Below, piece by piece: positions 20,769 to 31,164 of a stretch of DNA of 64,000 nt. The stretch's first letter is position 1. The number at the start of each line of letters is the position of its first letter. Both the position numbers and the translations under genes were made by a program. Below the pieces are notes generated by a model. It saw nothing but the letters and a program-made list of their open reading frames with translations, was not told where the DNA came from and did not search any database. Source of the stretch: Nonomuraea basaltis (GTDB taxonomy: Bacteria > Actinomycetota > Actinomycetes > Streptosporangiales > Streptosporangiaceae); the NCBI RefSeq assembly GCF_005893125.1, contig NZ_VCJS01000001.1, positions 1 to 64,000 on the forward strand, read 5' to 3'.

Positions 20769-21068
20769 ATGTCCGCCATAACCCGCGACGAGGTCGCACA
20801 CCTGGCCCGGTTGTCCAGGCTGGCGCTCACGGACGACGAGCTAGACCACTACGCCACCCAGCTCGATGCCATCATCGAGTCGGTCGCGAAGGTGGCCGAG
20901 GTCGCCGCCGAGGATGTGCCGCCTTCGTCGCACGCACTTCCGCTGACCAATGTCTTCCGTGCCGACGAGGTGCGACAGTCCCTGACCCCCGAGCAGGCGC
21001 TCTCGGGCGCGCCCGCCGTCGAGGACGACCGCTTCCAGGTGCCGCGCATCCTCGAGGAGGAGGCATGA
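20769..21068 (+). CDS. gatC: Asp-tRNA(Asn)/Glu-tRNA(Gln) amidotransferase subunit C
   Basis: The small stabilising subunit (99 residues) of the GatCAB amidotransferase, which converts mischarged Glu-tRNA(Gln) and Asp-tRNA(Asn) to the correct amidated forms. The typical beginning [25 protein letters not shown] and the C-terminal FRVPRIL-like end ([14 protein letters not shown]) are present. It leads the gatCAB operon; gatA starts 58 bases downstream. Confidence 0.97.
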   Translation: MSAITRDEVAHLARLSRLALTDDELDHYATQLDAIIESVAKVAEVAAEDVPPSSHALPLTNVFRADEVRQSLTPEQALSGAPAVEDDRFQVPRILEEEA

Positions 21069-21126
21069 GCGAGCGAACCATCAAACACAGCTCTGTCAGG
21101 CTCACGTGCCCGACGAAGGAGGGCGC

Positions 21127-22617
21127 ATGAGTCTTATCCACAAGACCGCCGCCGAGCTGGGCTCGATGATCGCCGCCGGCGAGGTGTCGTCCGCAGAGGT
21201 GGCCGAGGCGCATCTCGACCGCATGGCCGAGGTGGAGCCCAAGATCAGGGCGTTCCTGCACGTCGACCGCGAGGTCACGCTGGAGCAGGCGCGGGTCGTC
21301 GACGCCAGGCTCAGGGCGGGCGAGAAGCTCGGGCCGCTGGCCGGCGTGCCGATCGCGCACAAGGACATCTTCTCCACGCGTGACATGCCGACGACGGCCG
21401 CGTCCAAGATCCTCGAAGGGTGGCGGCCGCCCTACGACGCGACCGTCACCGCGCGGCTGCGCGAGGCCGGGCTGGTCATCCTGGGCAAGACGAACCTCGA
21501 CGAGTTCGCCATGGGCTCCTCGACGGAAAACTCCGCCTTCCACCCGACGCACAACCCGTGGGACCTGACGAAGGTGCCGGGTGGCTCGTCGGGCGGTTCG
21601 AGCGCCGCCGTGGCCGCGTACGAGGCGCCGCTGTCCACGGGCACCGACACGGGCGGCTCCATCCGGCAGCCCGCCGCGGTGACCGGGATCGTGGGCATGA
21701 AGCCGACGTACGGCGGCTCGTCCCGCTACGGGGTCATCGCGTTCGCGAGCTCCCTCGACACGCCGGGCCCGTTCGCGCGCAACGTGCTCGACGCGGCGCT
21801 GCTGCACGAGGTGTTCTCCGGGCACGACCCGATGGACTCCACCTCCATCGACGCCCCGGTCCCGAGCGTGGTCGAGGCCGCGAAGCACCCTGACATCGCC
21901 GGCATGCGGATCGGCGTCGTCAAGGAGTTCGGCGGCGAGGGCTACCAGGCCGGCGTGCTGGCCCGCTACAACGAGGCCGTGCAGCTCCTGGAGTCGCTCG
22001 GCGCCAAGGTCGTCGAGGTCTCCTGCCCGTCGTTCACCGTCGCGCTGCCGGCCTACTACCTGATCGCGCCGTCGGAGTGCTCGTCCAACCTGGCGCGCTT
22101 CGACGCCATGCGCTACGGCCTGCGCGTCGGCGACGACGGCACCCGCAGCGCCGAGGAGGTCATGGCGCTGACCCGGGCGGCCGGCTTCGGCCCCGAGGTC
22201 AAGCGGCGCATCATGCTCGGCACGTACGCGCTGTCGAGCGGCTACTACGACGCCTACTACGGCCAGGCGCAGAAGGTGCGCACGGTCATCTCCCGCGAGT
22301 TCGAGGCCGCCTACCAGCAGGTCGACGTGCTGGTGTCGCCGACCACGCCGACCACGGCGTTCCCGATCGGCGAGCGCACCGACGACCCGATGGCGATGTA
22401 CCTCGCCGACCTGTGCACCATCCCGACCAACCTGGCGGGCAACGCGGCCATGTCCGTGCCGTGCGGCCTGGCCGACGAGGACGGCCTGCCGGTCGGCCTG
22501 CAGATCATGGCGCCGGTGCTGGCCGACGACCGCTGCTACCGTGTCGGCGCCGCCGTGGAGAAGGCCCTGGAGAGCCGCTGGGGCGGCCCGCTGCTGAAGG
22601 AGGCCCCGTCGCTATGA
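21127..22617 (+). CDS. gatA: Asp-tRNA(Asn)/Glu-tRNA(Gln) amidotransferase subunit A
   Basis: The glutaminase subunit (496 residues), which releases ammonia for GatB. It has the amidase-signature Ser-cisSer-Lys triad: Lys in [10 protein letters not shown], cis-Ser in the PGGSSGGSS loop, and nucleophile Ser in [12 protein letters not shown]. The ATG at 21127 is preceded by AAGGAGG; the longer frame from 21106 lacks such a site. Its stop overlaps the gatB start by four bases (ATGA). Confidence 0.98.
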   Translation: MSLIHKTAAELGSMIAAGEVSSAEVAEAHLDRMAEVEPKIRAFLHVDREVTLEQARVVDARLRAGEKLGPLAGVPIAHKDIFSTRDMPTTAASKILEGWRPPYDATVTARLREAGLVILGKTNLDEFAMGSSTENSAFHPTHNPWDLTKVPGGSSGGSSAAVAAYEAPLSTGTDTGGSIRQPAAVTGIVGMKPTYGGSSRYGVIAFASSLDTPGPFARNVLDAALLHEVFSGHDPMDSTSIDAPVPSVVEAAKHPDIAGMRIGVVKEFGGEGYQAGVLARYNEAVQLLESLGAKVVEVSCPSFTVALPAYYLIAPSECSSNLARFDAMRYGLRVGDDGTRSAEEVMALTRAAGFGPEVKRRIMLGTYALSSGYYDAYYGQAQKVRTVISREFEAAYQQVDVLVSPTTPTTAFPIGERTDDPMAMYLADLCTIPTNLAGNAAMSVPCGLADEDGLPVGLQIMAPVLADDRCYRVGAAVEKALESRWGGPLLKEAPSL

Positions 22618-24107
22618 CCATGGTCTATGACGAAGCGCTCGACCGGTTCGAGCCGGTGCTCGGTCTGGAGACGCATGTCGAGCTGGGCACCAGGTCGAAG
22701 ATGTTCTGCGGCTGCAAGACCGCCTTCGGCGCCCCGCCCAACACCCAGGTCTGCCCGACCTGCCTGGCGTTCCCCGGCGCGTTGCCGGTGGCCAACGTCA
22801 TGGCCATCGAGTCGACCATCCGCATCGGCCTCGCGCTGAACTGCTCGATCGCCGAATGGTGCCGCTTCGCCCGGAAGAACTACTTCTATCCGGACATGCC
22901 GAAGAACTACCAGATCTCACAGTACGACGAGCCGCTCTGCTTCGACGGCTACATCGACGTCGAGGTCAACGGCGAGACCGTGCGGATCGAGATCGAGCGG
23001 GTCCACCTGGAGGAGGACACCGGCAAGTCCACCCATGTGGGCGGCGCGACCGGGCGCATCCACGGGGCCGACTACTCGATCGTCGACTACAACCGCGCCG
23101 GCATCCCGCTGGTCGAGATCGTCACCAAGCCCATCCCGGGCACCGACCGGCTCGCGCCCGAGGTGGCCAAGGCCTACGTCACCGAGCTGCGCGAGATCAT
23201 GCGCACGCTCGGCGTGTCCGACGTGCGCATGGAGGAGGGCTCGCTGCGCTGCGACGTCAACGTCTCGCTCATGCCGCGCGGCGCGTCCGAATGGGGCACC
23301 CGCACGGAGACCAAGAACGTCAACTCGCTGCGCAGCGTCGAGCGGGCCGTGCGGAGCGAGATCGAGCGGCAGGCGGCGGTCCTCGCCGACGGCGGGAAGA
23401 TCGTCCAGGAGACCCGGCACTTCCACGAGGACTCCGGCACCACCACGACCGGCCGGTCCAAGGAGGAGGCGCAGGACTACCGCTACTTCCCCGAGCCCGA
23501 CCTGGTGCCGATCGCGCCGGACCCGGCGTGGGTGGCCGAGCTGAAGGCGGCCCTGCCCGAGCTGCCGTCGATCCGGCGCAAGCGGCTGCAGGCCGAGTGG
23601 GGGCTGTCCGACCTCGACATGCAGGCCATGCACAACGCCGACGCGTTCGACCTGGTCGAGGCCACGGTCGCGGCGGGTGCGCAGCCCGCGGACGCGCGCA
23701 AGTGGTGGATGGGCGAGCTGGCGCGGCGCGCCAACGAGACCGGCGTCCCGCTGGCCGACCTGCCCATCACGCCGGCCCAGATTGCCCGGGTTGCCGAGCT
23801 GGTGGCCTCGGGCGCGCTCAACGACAAGCTGGCGCGCGAGGTGCTCGAAGGTGTGCTGGCCGGCGAGGGCACGCCCGACGAGGTGGTCGAGCGGCGCGGG
23901 CTGCAGATCGTCAGCGACGAGGGCGAGCTGGCGACGATCATCGACCAGGTGCTGGCGGACAACGCCGACGCGGCCGACAAGGTGCGCGCCGGGAAGATCG
24001 CCGCCGCCGGGGCGCTGGTGGGTGGCGTCATGCGGGCCAGCAAGGGCAAGGCCGACGCGGGCCGGGCCCGCCAGCTGATCCTGGAGAAGCTGGGCGTCTC
24101 GGAGTAG
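22614..24107 (+). CDS. gatB: Asp-tRNA(Asn)/Glu-tRNA(Gln) amidotransferase subunit B
   Basis: The kinase/transamidase subunit (497 residues), which activates the mischarged aminoacyl-tRNA and amidates it. Family signatures: [10 protein letters not shown], the zinc cysteines C-G-C and CPTC in the cradle domain, [16 protein letters not shown] and TKNVNSL, with a C-terminal YqeY-like helical domain. The ATG at 22614 overlaps the gatA stop and has AAGGAGG at a good distance. A strong hairpin 20 bases after the stop ends the operon. Confidence 0.98.
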   Translation: MTMVYDEALDRFEPVLGLETHVELGTRSKMFCGCKTAFGAPPNTQVCPTCLAFPGALPVANVMAIESTIRIGLALNCSIAEWCRFARKNYFYPDMPKNYQISQYDEPLCFDGYIDVEVNGETVRIEIERVHLEEDTGKSTHVGGATGRIHGADYSIVDYNRAGIPLVEIVTKPIPGTDRLAPEVAKAYVTELREIMRTLGVSDVRMEEGSLRCDVNVSLMPRGASEWGTRTETKNVNSLRSVERAVRSEIERQAAVLADGGKIVQETRHFHEDSGTTTTGRSKEEAQDYRYFPEPDLVPIAPDPAWVAELKAALPELPSIRRKRLQAEWGLSDLDMQAMHNADAFDLVEATVAAGAQPADARKWWMGELARRANETGVPLADLPITPAQIARVAELVASGALNDKLAREVLEGVLAGEGTPDEVVERRGLQIVSDEGELATIIDQVLADNADAADKVRAGKIAAAGALVGGVMRASKGKADAGRARQLILEKLGVSE

Positions 24108-24126
24108 ACCCCGCCGTTGATTCCCT

Positions 24127-24160
24127 GAAGGGCCCCGCCGCCTCGGTGTCGGGGCCCTTC
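24127..24160 (+). terminator. hairpin terminator of gatCAB
   Basis: Perfect 11-base arms GAAGGGCCCCG and CGGGGCCCTTC flank a 12-base loop. There is no T-run, which is common for terminators in high-GC actinomycetes. Confidence 0.7.
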
Positions 24161-24343
24161 GGCGTGGCGGGGGCTCTCCCGGCGGGCGGGCGTGTGATGC
24201 CGGTTCTCGGTGGGCGGGCGCGTCCGCGGTGAGTGGCGGGGCGTCCCGTTGATGGCGGGGCGGCGGTCCTAGGTCCAATTGCCGATGCGGTCCAAGGCCC
24301 CCGCTGGAGGTGTGGAGGCCCAGGTCGCCGTAGCGTTCGCGGC

Positions 24344-25663
24344 ATGACGAGGAAAGCATTGACGGCGGGGCTGGTGGCGATGGTGTCGCTGGTGGCCTTC
24401 GAGTACATGGCGGTCGCGATCGCCATGCCGGTCGTGGCCAAGGAGCTCGGCGGGCTCGAGCTGTACGGGCTGGCGTTCAGCGGCGCGATGGCGGCCGCTG
24501 TGGTCGGCACCGTGCTCGGCGGCCGGTGGTCGGACGTGCGCGGGCCCCGGGCGCCGCTGTGGATCGGGGCTGCGGGCTTCGGGGCCGGGCTGATGGTCGC
24601 GGGTCTGGCGCCGAGCATGGAAGTGTTGATCGCAGGCCGGTTCCTGCAGGGATTCGGCGGGGCGCTGGTCAGTGTGGCGCTGTACGTGGTGGTGGCACGG
24701 GTCTATCCCGAGCGCCTGCATCCCAAGATCTTCTCGTTGTTCGCGACCGCGTGGGTGGTGCCCTCGATGGTGGGGCCGGCCATCGTGGGCGTGGTGACCG
24801 AGACGCTCGGGTGGCGCTGGGTGTTCCTGCTGGTGCCGATCCTGACCGTGGTCGCCGGCCTGGTGCTGCTGCGCGGGCTGGCCGGGCAGCCGGTGAGCGG
24901 CGGCCAGAGCGGGCCCGCGCCCGGCCTGGCCGGCAAGATCGCCTGGGCGGCCGTGACCGCCGTCGGCGCCGGGCTCATGCAGTACGGCAGCGGCGGGCGG
25001 CTGCCCCTGCTGATCGCCGGTCTGGTCGTGCTGGCCGTGGCGCTGCCCAAGCTCATTCCCGCCGGCACGCTTCGCGCCGCCCGCGGACTGCCCGCCGTGG
25101 TCGGGCTGCGCGGCCTGGCCACCGGGGCGTTCTTCGCGGCCGAGGTGATCGTGCCGCTCATGCTGGTCAAGGAGCGCGACCTGTCCACGTGGGCAGCGGG
25201 CCTCGCGCTCACCGGCGGCGCCTTGACCTGGTCGTTCGCGTCCTGGCTGCAGGGGCGTGAGATCTTCAGCCGGACGACGAACCTGCGGCTCGGCTCGGCC
25301 ATGATCGCGCTCGGCGTCCTGCTCATGGGCGCGGTGACGTTCACGGCCGTGCCGGTGGCGCTGGCGTACCCGTCCTGGATCGTCGCCGGGTTCGGGATGG
25401 GCTTGGTTTACCCGACGCTGTCCGTGCTCACGCTGGAGCTGTCGACCCCCGGCGAGCAGGGCGAGAACAGCTCGGCGCTGCAGGTGGGCGAGTCGGTGTT
25501 CTCGGTGGTGTCGGTGGCCGTCACCGGCGCGCTGTTCACGGCCGTCGGGTCGGGCTACTGGGCGGTGTTCGCGGCCACGCTGGCCATGGCGCTGGCCGGG
25601 CTGGCGATCGCGCCCCGTGCGATCGGGAGCAAGCTGCCCGTCAAGGACATGGCCGCGGCCTGA
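24344..25663 (+). CDS. major facilitator superfamily transporter
   Basis: A 439-residue membrane transporter with about 12 helices. The N-terminus LVAFEYMAVAIAMPVVAKELGG and the loop GGRWSDVRGPRAPLW (motif A-like) point to the drug:H+ antiporter type. GRFLQGFGGALVSVALYVVVARVYPERLH is the expected second signature region. The ATG at 24344 is the first in-frame start before the hydrophobic core. It stands alone between gatB and the convergent tctA; the substrate is unknown. Confidence 0.88.
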   Translation: MTRKALTAGLVAMVSLVAFEYMAVAIAMPVVAKELGGLELYGLAFSGAMAAAVVGTVLGGRWSDVRGPRAPLWIGAAGFGAGLMVAGLAPSMEVLIAGRFLQGFGGALVSVALYVVVARVYPERLHPKIFSLFATAWVVPSMVGPAIVGVVTETLGWRWVFLLVPILTVVAGLVLLRGLAGQPVSGGQSGPAPGLAGKIAWAAVTAVGAGLMQYGSGGRLPLLIAGLVVLAVALPKLIPAGTLRAARGLPAVVGLRGLATGAFFAAEVIVPLMLVKERDLSTWAAGLALTGGALTWSFASWLQGREIFSRTTNLRLGSAMIALGVLLMGAVTFTAVPVALAYPSWIVAGFGMGLVYPTLSVLTLELSTPGEQGENSSALQVGESVFSVVSVAVTGALFTAVGSGYWAVFAATLAMALAGLAIAPRAIGSKLPVKDMAAA

Positions 25664-25674
25664 ACGAGAGCGGT

Positions 25675-25700
25675 CCCGCCGATCCGGGCGGATCGGCGGG
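25675..25700. terminator. bidirectional terminator between MFS gene and tctA
   Basis: CCCGCCGATCCG and CGGATCGGCGGG are exact inverted repeats separated by GG, giving about 11 paired bases with a 4-base loop. It sits in the 44-base gap between two convergent genes and can serve both. Confidence 0.75.
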
Positions 25701-25707
25701 AAACCGG

Positions 25708-27240
25708 TTAGTCGTCGGCCTTGACGTGTGCCGGCGGCACGTCCTCATCGATGTTCCGCCGTGCCATCACCTTCTTGAGCACGGGGGTGAACAGGGCCAG
25801 GAGCGCCAGGGCCAGCAGCACGGCCGCCACGGGGCTGCGTACCAGCACGCTGATGTCGCCCGCGCCGATGGCCAGCGCCCGGCGCAGCTGGATCTCCGCC
25901 ATCGGGCCCAGGATCATGCCGATCACGGCGGGGGCGACCGGCAGGCCGAAGCGGCGCATGGCGTACCCGAGCAGGCCGAGAAGGAACAGCACGAACAGGT
26001 CCACCACCGTGCCGTTCAGCGCGTAGACGCCGAGGGCGGCGAAGAGCACGATCCCGGCGTACAGGTACGGACGCTGGATCCGCAGCACCTTGGCCCACAG
26101 CGGCGCCAGGGGCAGGTTCAGCACGAGCAGCATCGCGTTGCCGATGAACAGCGACGCGATCATGCCCCACACCAGCGCCGGGTTGTGGTTGAACAGCTGC
26201 GGCCCGGGCTGCAGGCCGTACTGCTGGAAGGCGGCCAGCATGATCGCAGCCGTCGCCGACGTGGGCAGGCCCAGCGTGAGCAGCGGGACCAGGGTGCCCG
26301 CCGCCGAGGCGTTGTTGGCCGCCTCGGGGCCGGCGACGCCCTCGATGGCGCCCTTGCCGTACTCCTCGCGGGCCACGCCGCGGGCCAGACGCCGCTCGGC
26401 CGCGTACGACAGGAACGTCGGGATCTCCGCGCCACCGCCCGGCAGCGCGCCGAACGGGAAGCCCAGCGCGGTGCCGCGCAGCCAGGGCCGCCAGGAGCGC
26501 CGCCAGTCCGCGCGGCCCATCCACGCCCGTCCCACGGGCACGATCTCGGGCGGGGCGTGGCGCAGCCGCGAGGCCACGTAAAGAGCCTCGCCGAGCGCGA
26601 AGAGGCCGACCGCGACGATCACCACGTCGATGCCGTCGAGCAACTGCGGGATGCCCAGCGTGAGCCGCGCCTGCCCGGTCTGCTGGTCGATGCCGACCAG
26701 CCCGATCATCAGGCCGAGGCCCAGGGAGGCCAGGCCGCGCACGATCGAGCGGGACAGCACCGACGACACGGCGGTGAACGCCAGGATCGCCAGCGCGAAG
26801 TAGTCCTCGGGACCGAACGAGATCGCGAAGGCCACCACGGCCGGGGCCGCCACGACCAGCAGCGCGGTCGCGATCGTGCCCGCCACGAACGAGCCGATGG
26901 CGGCGGTGGCCAGCGCCTGGGCGGCCCGCCCGCGCCTGGCCATCTTGTTGCCCTCCAGCGCCGTGATCATCGAGGAGGACTCGCCCGGCGTGTTGAGCAG
27001 GATGGACGTGGTGGAGCCGCCGTACATGCCGCCGTAGTAGATGCCCGCGAACATGATGAACGCGCTGGCCGCCGGCACCGTGAACGTGATCGGCAGCAGC
27101 AGCGCCACGGTCATCGCGGGCCCGATGCCGGGCAGCACGCCGACCAGGGTGCCGAGCGTGACGCCGATCAGCGCGTACATGAGGTTCACGGGTGTGAGCG
27201 CGGCGGCGAACCCGTCGAGCAGCAACTGGAACGACGACAC
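25708..27240 (-). CDS. tctA: tripartite tricarboxylate transporter, large permease TctA
   Basis: The large membrane subunit (510 residues, about 12 helices) of a TTT-family carboxylate importer. Signatures include [20 protein letters not shown] and [16 protein letters not shown] near the N-terminus, and [23 protein letters not shown] in the second half, repeats typical of TctA. The GTG start lies 2 bases before the tctB stop. It works with TctB and the extracytoplasmic binding protein TctC; the substrate is probably citrate or another di/tricarboxylate. Confidence 0.95.
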   Translation of the reverse strand: MSSFQLLLDGFAAALTPVNLMYALIGVTLGTLVGVLPGIGPAMTVALLLPITFTVPAASAFIMFAGIYYGGMYGGSTTSILLNTPGESSSMITALEGNKMARRGRAAQALATAAIGSFVAGTIATALLVVAAPAVVAFAISFGPEDYFALAILAFTAVSSVLSRSIVRGLASLGLGLMIGLVGIDQQTGQARLTLGIPQLLDGIDVVIVAVGLFALGEALYVASRLRHAPPEIVPVGRAWMGRADWRRSWRPWLRGTALGFPFGALPGGGAEIPTFLSYAAERRLARGVAREEYGKGAIEGVAGPEAANNASAAGTLVPLLTLGLPTSATAAIMLAAFQQYGLQPGPQLFNHNPALVWGMIASLFIGNAMLLVLNLPLAPLWAKVLRIQRPYLYAGIVLFAALGVYALNGTVVDLFVLFLLGLLGYAMRRFGLPVAPAVIGMILGPMAEIQLRRALAIGAGDISVLVRSPVAAVLLALALLALFTPVLKKVMARRNIDEDVPPAHVKADD

Positions 27241-27241
27241 C

Positions 27242-27727
27242 TCAGATCACCCCCTCGAGCGGGCCGCCCGGCAGCGTCACGCCGAGGCCCTTGACGAACA
27301 GCAGGTACGTGACGATCCCCATGATCACCGAGACTCCGGCCGCGCGCGCCTTGTGCTCGGCGCCGAGCGCCACCGACAGCCCGAAGAACAGCAGGCTCGC
27401 GCCGATGATCCAGCCGAGCACGTTCAGCAGTGCCGCGAACGCCAGGAAGATCCCGCTGACCAGCCCGACGCTGCGCCAGTCCGCGGGCGCGTTCGCGTCG
27501 ATGTCCTCGCTCTCCTCGGGGTCGCCGTGCCCGCCGCGGACCACGTCGATCACGTAGAACAGGCCGACGAGCACCATGGCCCCGCCCACCAGCATCGGGA
27601 AGAAGCGCGGCCCGATGCCGAGCTGGGAGGCCGCCGCCGAGACGTCCAGCGTCCCGACGACCACGAACATCCCCAGCCCGAGCACCACGACCGCCAGCCC
27701 GAGTTCGGGCCGCCACCAGCGAGCCAT
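27242..27727 (-). CDS. tctB: tripartite tricarboxylate transporter, small permease TctB
   Basis: The 161-residue small membrane subunit with four predicted helices: residues about 8-27, a second after GPRFFP, then two in the C-terminal half. [13 protein letters not shown] is the TctB-like loop. The ATG at 27727 overlaps the tctC stop by four bases; the frame to 27856 is antisense-like extension. TctB sequences vary widely, so position between tctC and tctA supports the call strongly. Confidence 0.9.
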   Translation of the reverse strand: MARWWRPELGLAVVVLGLGMFVVVGTLDVSAAASQLGIGPRFFPMLVGGAMVLVGLFYVIDVVRGGHGDPEESEDIDANAPADWRSVGLVSGIFLAFAALLNVLGWIIGASLLFFGLSVALGAEHKARAAGVSVIMGIVTYLLFVKGLGVTLPGGPLEGVI

Positions 27728-28695
27728 CAGGAGACGAGCCCCATCTCGGCGATGACGGCCTTGACCCGGGTCTGCTCGGCGCTCAGGTAGTCGGCGAACT
27801 GCTGCCCGGTCTGGAAGGAGTCGATCCAGCCGTTCTTGGCCACCGCGTCCTTCCACGCCTGCGAGTCGTGCATCTTGGTGACCAGGTCGGTCAGCGCCTT
27901 CTTGTCGGCGTCGGAGAGGTCGCCGGGGGCGACGAAGCCGCGCCAGTTGGCCAGCTGCACGTCCAGGCCGCCCTCCTTGAGCGTGGGCGCGTCCAGGTCC
28001 GGCAGCCGCTCGCCCGAGGTCACGCCCAGCGCGCGCAGCTTGCCCGACTTCACGTGCTCGGCGAACTCGCCGACGCCCGAGATGCCCGCGCTGACCTTGT
28101 TACCGAGCAATTCGTTGAGCGCCTCGCCGCCGCCCGAGTGGGCGATGTAGTTGACCTGCTTGGGGTCCACCCCCGCGGCCTTGGCCATCAGCCCGGCCAC
28201 GATGTGGTCGGTGCCGCCCGCCGAGCCGCCCGAGATGGACACCTTCGCCGGGGCGGCCTTCCAGGCCGCCACCAGGTCGGCCAGCGTCTTGTACGGGGAC
28301 TCGGCCGGGACCACGACGATCTCGTACTCCTCGGTCAGCTTGGCGATGGGCGTCGTCTCGGCCAGCGTGACCTTCGACTTGTTCTGCTCGATGGCGCCCA
28401 CCATGACCAGGCCCATGGTCATCAGCAGGTTGCCGTTGCCCTTCTCACCCGCGAGCTGCGCCAGGCCGATCGTGCCGCCCGCGCCGGGCACGTTGAACAC
28501 CTCCACCTTGCGGTCGGGCGCGGCGGTCTTGAACGCCTGCTCGGCCGTACGGGAGGTCTGGTCCCAGCCGCCGCCGGGCGCGGCCGGCGCCATGATGCGG
28601 AGCGTGCCGGAGGCGGCGGTGCCGCCGGTCTCGCCGCAGCCGGTCAGCGCGCCGAGGGAGAGTGCCGCGAGTGCGGCGAGAATGCGCAGGCGCAT
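27727..28695 (-). CDS. tctC: tripartite tricarboxylate transporter substrate-binding lipoprotein TctC
   Basis: The extracytoplasmic binding protein (322 residues), anchored as a lipoprotein: the lipobox LTGC has the lipidated cysteine C20. Bug/TctC features follow: [30 protein letters not shown], and GGTDH in the substrate loop. GGAG five bases before ATG 28695 supports this start over the GTG at 28701. It is the first gene of tctCBA and divergent from the CitAB-like two-component genes, which probably induce it in response to the substrate. Confidence 0.94.
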   Translation of the reverse strand: MRLRILAALAALSLGALTGCGETGGTAASGTLRIMAPAAPGGGWDQTSRTAEQAFKTAAPDRKVEVFNVPGAGGTIGLAQLAGEKGNGNLLMTMGLVMVGAIEQNKSKVTLAETTPIAKLTEEYEIVVVPAESPYKTLADLVAAWKAAPAKVSISGGSAGGTDHIVAGLMAKAAGVDPKQVNYIAHSGGGEALNELLGNKVSAGISGVGEFAEHVKSGKLRALGVTSGERLPDLDAPTLKEGGLDVQLANWRGFVAPGDLSDADKKALTDLVTKMHDSQAWKDAVAKNGWIDSFQTGQQFADYLSAEQTRVKAVIAEMGLVS

Positions 28696-28832
28696 GATCA
28701 CTCCAATGGGGGGATTTCACGGTTATAAAACTGGGATGGTGAATCCCCAGCCCGTCCGCGTCGAGCCTTTGCACGCTTGCCGTCATAGTGGTCGTATTGG
28801 TCGCGACCTGGCCGTGACCTGCGTTTGTTTCC

Positions 28833-30413
28833 ATGTGCAGGGTGAGACGGGTACGGGACGCATCCCTAGGGACCCAGCTGTTCGCGCTCCAGATGGTGAT
28901 CGTACTGCTCGCCGTCGGGGGCACCGCGGGCGTGTGGGCCGGGCACACCCGCAATCAGCTCGACGCGCTGCACCAGCAGCGGACGCTCGCCATCGCCCAG
29001 TCGGTGGCCGCGCTCCCGCAGGTCCGCGAGGCCTTCAAGCTGCCCAATCCCGAGACCGTTCTGCAGCCGCTGGCCATGAGCGTCCAGCAGGAGACCGGCG
29101 CCGACTACGTCGTGATCGCCAACGCCGAGCAGAAGCGCTACGCCCACCCCAACACCGCGCTGATCGGCAAGCAGCTGTCGACCGACGGCACCACGGTGCT
29201 CATGACGGGCAAGAGCTGGGTCGGCACCGAGACCGGCACGATCGGCACCACGGTCAGGGGCAAGACCCCGATTCGCGACGAGTACGGCACCGTGATCGGC
29301 CTCGTCTCCGTGGGCGTGCTGGAGACCACGGTCATGGGCCAGGTAGGCGCCGCGCTCCCGCCGCTGGTCTGGACGGCGCTGGCGGTCATGGTCGCCGGCC
29401 TCGGGCTGGCCGCGCTGATCACCGCGCGGGTGCGCAGGCAGACGTTCGGCCTGGAGCCCGGGGAGATCGCCGAGCTGCTGGAGCAGCGCGAGGGCGTGCT
29501 GCACGGTGTCAAGGAGGGCGTGCTCGCGCTCGACCTCGAGGGCCGGGTGACGCTGGTCAACGACGCCGCCCGCGAGCTGCTCGGCGACGTGCTCTCGGGG
29601 GAGGACCTGACCCGGATGCCGGTCTCCGACCGCATGCGCGACGTGCTCGGCGGCGCCGACCCGGGCGAGGACCGCGTCGTGCTGCACGGCGAGCGGGTGC
29701 TGGTGTTCAACCGCACCCCGGTCTCCGTACGCGAGCAGCACCGCGGCTGGGTGGTCACCCTCAGAGACCGCACCGAGCTGGTCCGCCTGGCCCGCGAGCT
29801 CGACGACACCAGCAGCGCGACCGAGGCGCTGCGGGCACAGGCGCACGAGTTCGCCAACCGCATGCACACCGTCGTCGGCCTGCTCGAGCTGGGCGAGCAC
29901 GAGGCCGCGATCGGCTTCATCACCCGCACCACCCGCGGCACCTACGCCACCGGCCTGCGCGAACGCGTCCAGGACCCCACCCTGGCCGCCCTGCTGCTGG
30001 CCAAGTCCGCCGAGGCGGCCGAGCGCGGCGCCACGCTGGTGCTGTCGGAGGACTCCTCCGTGCCCGAGGGCGTGCTCGGCGACCCGCAGGACGCCGTCCT
30101 GGTGGTCGGCAACCTGGTCGCCAACGCCATCGACGCGCTCGACGGCGTGAAGGGCACGATCGAGGTGTCGGTGCAGGCCGACGCCGGAGGGCTGCGCGTG
30201 CGGGTCGGCGACTCGGGCCCCGGCATCGCCCCGGACCTGGTGGACGAGGTCTTCAGGGAGGGCTTCACCACCAAGGCCGCCCATTCGGGGCCGCGCGGCC
30301 TCGGCCTGGCCCTGACCCGGCAGGCGTGCCTGCGCAGGGGAGGCTGGGTGCGAGTGGGGAACTCGGGCGGCGCGGTCTTCACGGCCCTGCTGCCGGCGGA
30401 GGCTCATTCATGA
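28833..30413 (+). CDS. CitA/DcuS-type sensor histidine kinase
   Basis: A 526-residue membrane kinase sensing carboxylates. A helix at 14-36 and another at 175-199 enclose a periplasmic PAS (PASp) domain with R102 and H105 in RYAHPN, spaced like the citrate-binding R and H of CitA. A cytoplasmic PAS follows ([21 protein letters not shown]). The phosphoacceptor is H338 in [16 protein letters not shown], the CitA/DcuS-type box. The ATPase domain has NLVANAIDA and GDSGPGIAP. It overlaps the response regulator gene by four bases and is divergent from tctCBA, its likely target. Confidence 0.94.
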   Translation: MCRVRRVRDASLGTQLFALQMVIVLLAVGGTAGVWAGHTRNQLDALHQQRTLAIAQSVAALPQVREAFKLPNPETVLQPLAMSVQQETGADYVVIANAEQKRYAHPNTALIGKQLSTDGTTVLMTGKSWVGTETGTIGTTVRGKTPIRDEYGTVIGLVSVGVLETTVMGQVGAALPPLVWTALAVMVAGLGLAALITARVRRQTFGLEPGEIAELLEQREGVLHGVKEGVLALDLEGRVTLVNDAARELLGDVLSGEDLTRMPVSDRMRDVLGGADPGEDRVVLHGERVLVFNRTPVSVREQHRGWVVTLRDRTELVRLARELDDTSSATEALRAQAHEFANRMHTVVGLLELGEHEAAIGFITRTTRGTYATGLRERVQDPTLAALLLAKSAEAAERGATLVLSEDSSVPEGVLGDPQDAVLVVGNLVANAIDALDGVKGTIEVSVQADAGGLRVRVGDSGPGIAPDLVDEVFREGFTTKAAHSGPRGLGLALTRQACLRRGGWVRVGNSGGAVFTALLPAEAHS

Positions 30414-31072
30414 CCGGAATACGGGTGCTGGTCGTCGACGACGACTTCATGGTGGCGCGAATCCACAGCGGCTACGTGTCGCGCGTGCCGGGCTTCCGCG
30501 TCGTCTCCATGGTCCACAGCGGCGCGGACGCCCTGGCCGCGGTGGCGGAGCTGCGGCCCGATCTCGTGCTGCTCGACATCTACCTGCCGGACATGTCGGG
30601 CCTGGAGGTGCTCAAGGCGCTCACCGGCGTGGACGTCATCATGATCAGCGCCGCCCGTGACGTGCCCACCGTCCAGGAGGCCATGCGCGGCGGCGCGGTC
30701 AACTACCTGATCAAGCCGTTCACCGCCGCCGCGCTCACCGAGCGCCTCCAGCAGTACGCCGACACCCGCAGGCGCCTGACCGCCATCGGACCCGAGGCCC
30801 GGCAGGACGACGTGGACCGCCTCTTCGGCACGCCAACGTCGGCCGCCCCCATGCCGAAAGGGTTGTCCGCGGCCACGTGTGCGCTGGTCGCCGATACGCT
30901 GCGGGAGGCGGGTCGCGACCTCTCGGCGGCCGAGGCCGCCGAGCTCACGGGCCTGTCGCGGGTGAGCGCCCGCCGCTATCTCGAATATCTGTGCGCCGCG
31001 GGTCAGGCCGTGTTGCGGCCGCGCTACGGTACGGCCGGTCGACCGGAACATCGCTATAGGTGGCTTGGTTGA
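30410..31072 (+). CDS. CitB/DcuR-type response regulator
   Basis: A 220-residue regulator partnered with the CitA-like kinase. The receiver domain has D10-D11 and phosphoacceptor D56, with the conserved Lys in LIKPF. The C-terminal half contains a helix-turn-helix of the CitB/DpiA type ([24 protein letters not shown]). ATG at 30410 overlaps the kinase stop. It probably activates the divergent tctCBA genes when the carboxylate is present; this follows from family and position. Confidence 0.94.
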   Translation: MTGIRVLVVDDDFMVARIHSGYVSRVPGFRVVSMVHSGADALAAVAELRPDLVLLDIYLPDMSGLEVLKALTGVDVIMISAARDVPTVQEAMRGGAVNYLIKPFTAAALTERLQQYADTRRRLTAIGPEARQDDVDRLFGTPTSAAPMPKGLSAATCALVADTLREAGRDLSAAEAAELTGLSRVSARRYLEYLCAAGQAVLRPRYGTAGRPEHRYRWLG

Positions 31073-31164
31073 CACACTTCCGTAGTCATTTCCCGTGACA
31101 TATGCGGATCCTCGTGCCTTACTGTTGCCTGAGACTTGGCTGCGGACCGGGAGGAGATTGAGGC

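Noticed and set aside
28696..28832. CitB-type binding site between tctC and the sensor kinase gene
   Set aside because: An AT-rich patch (GGTTATAAAACT) is present, but no convincing repeat or promoter pair could be defined.
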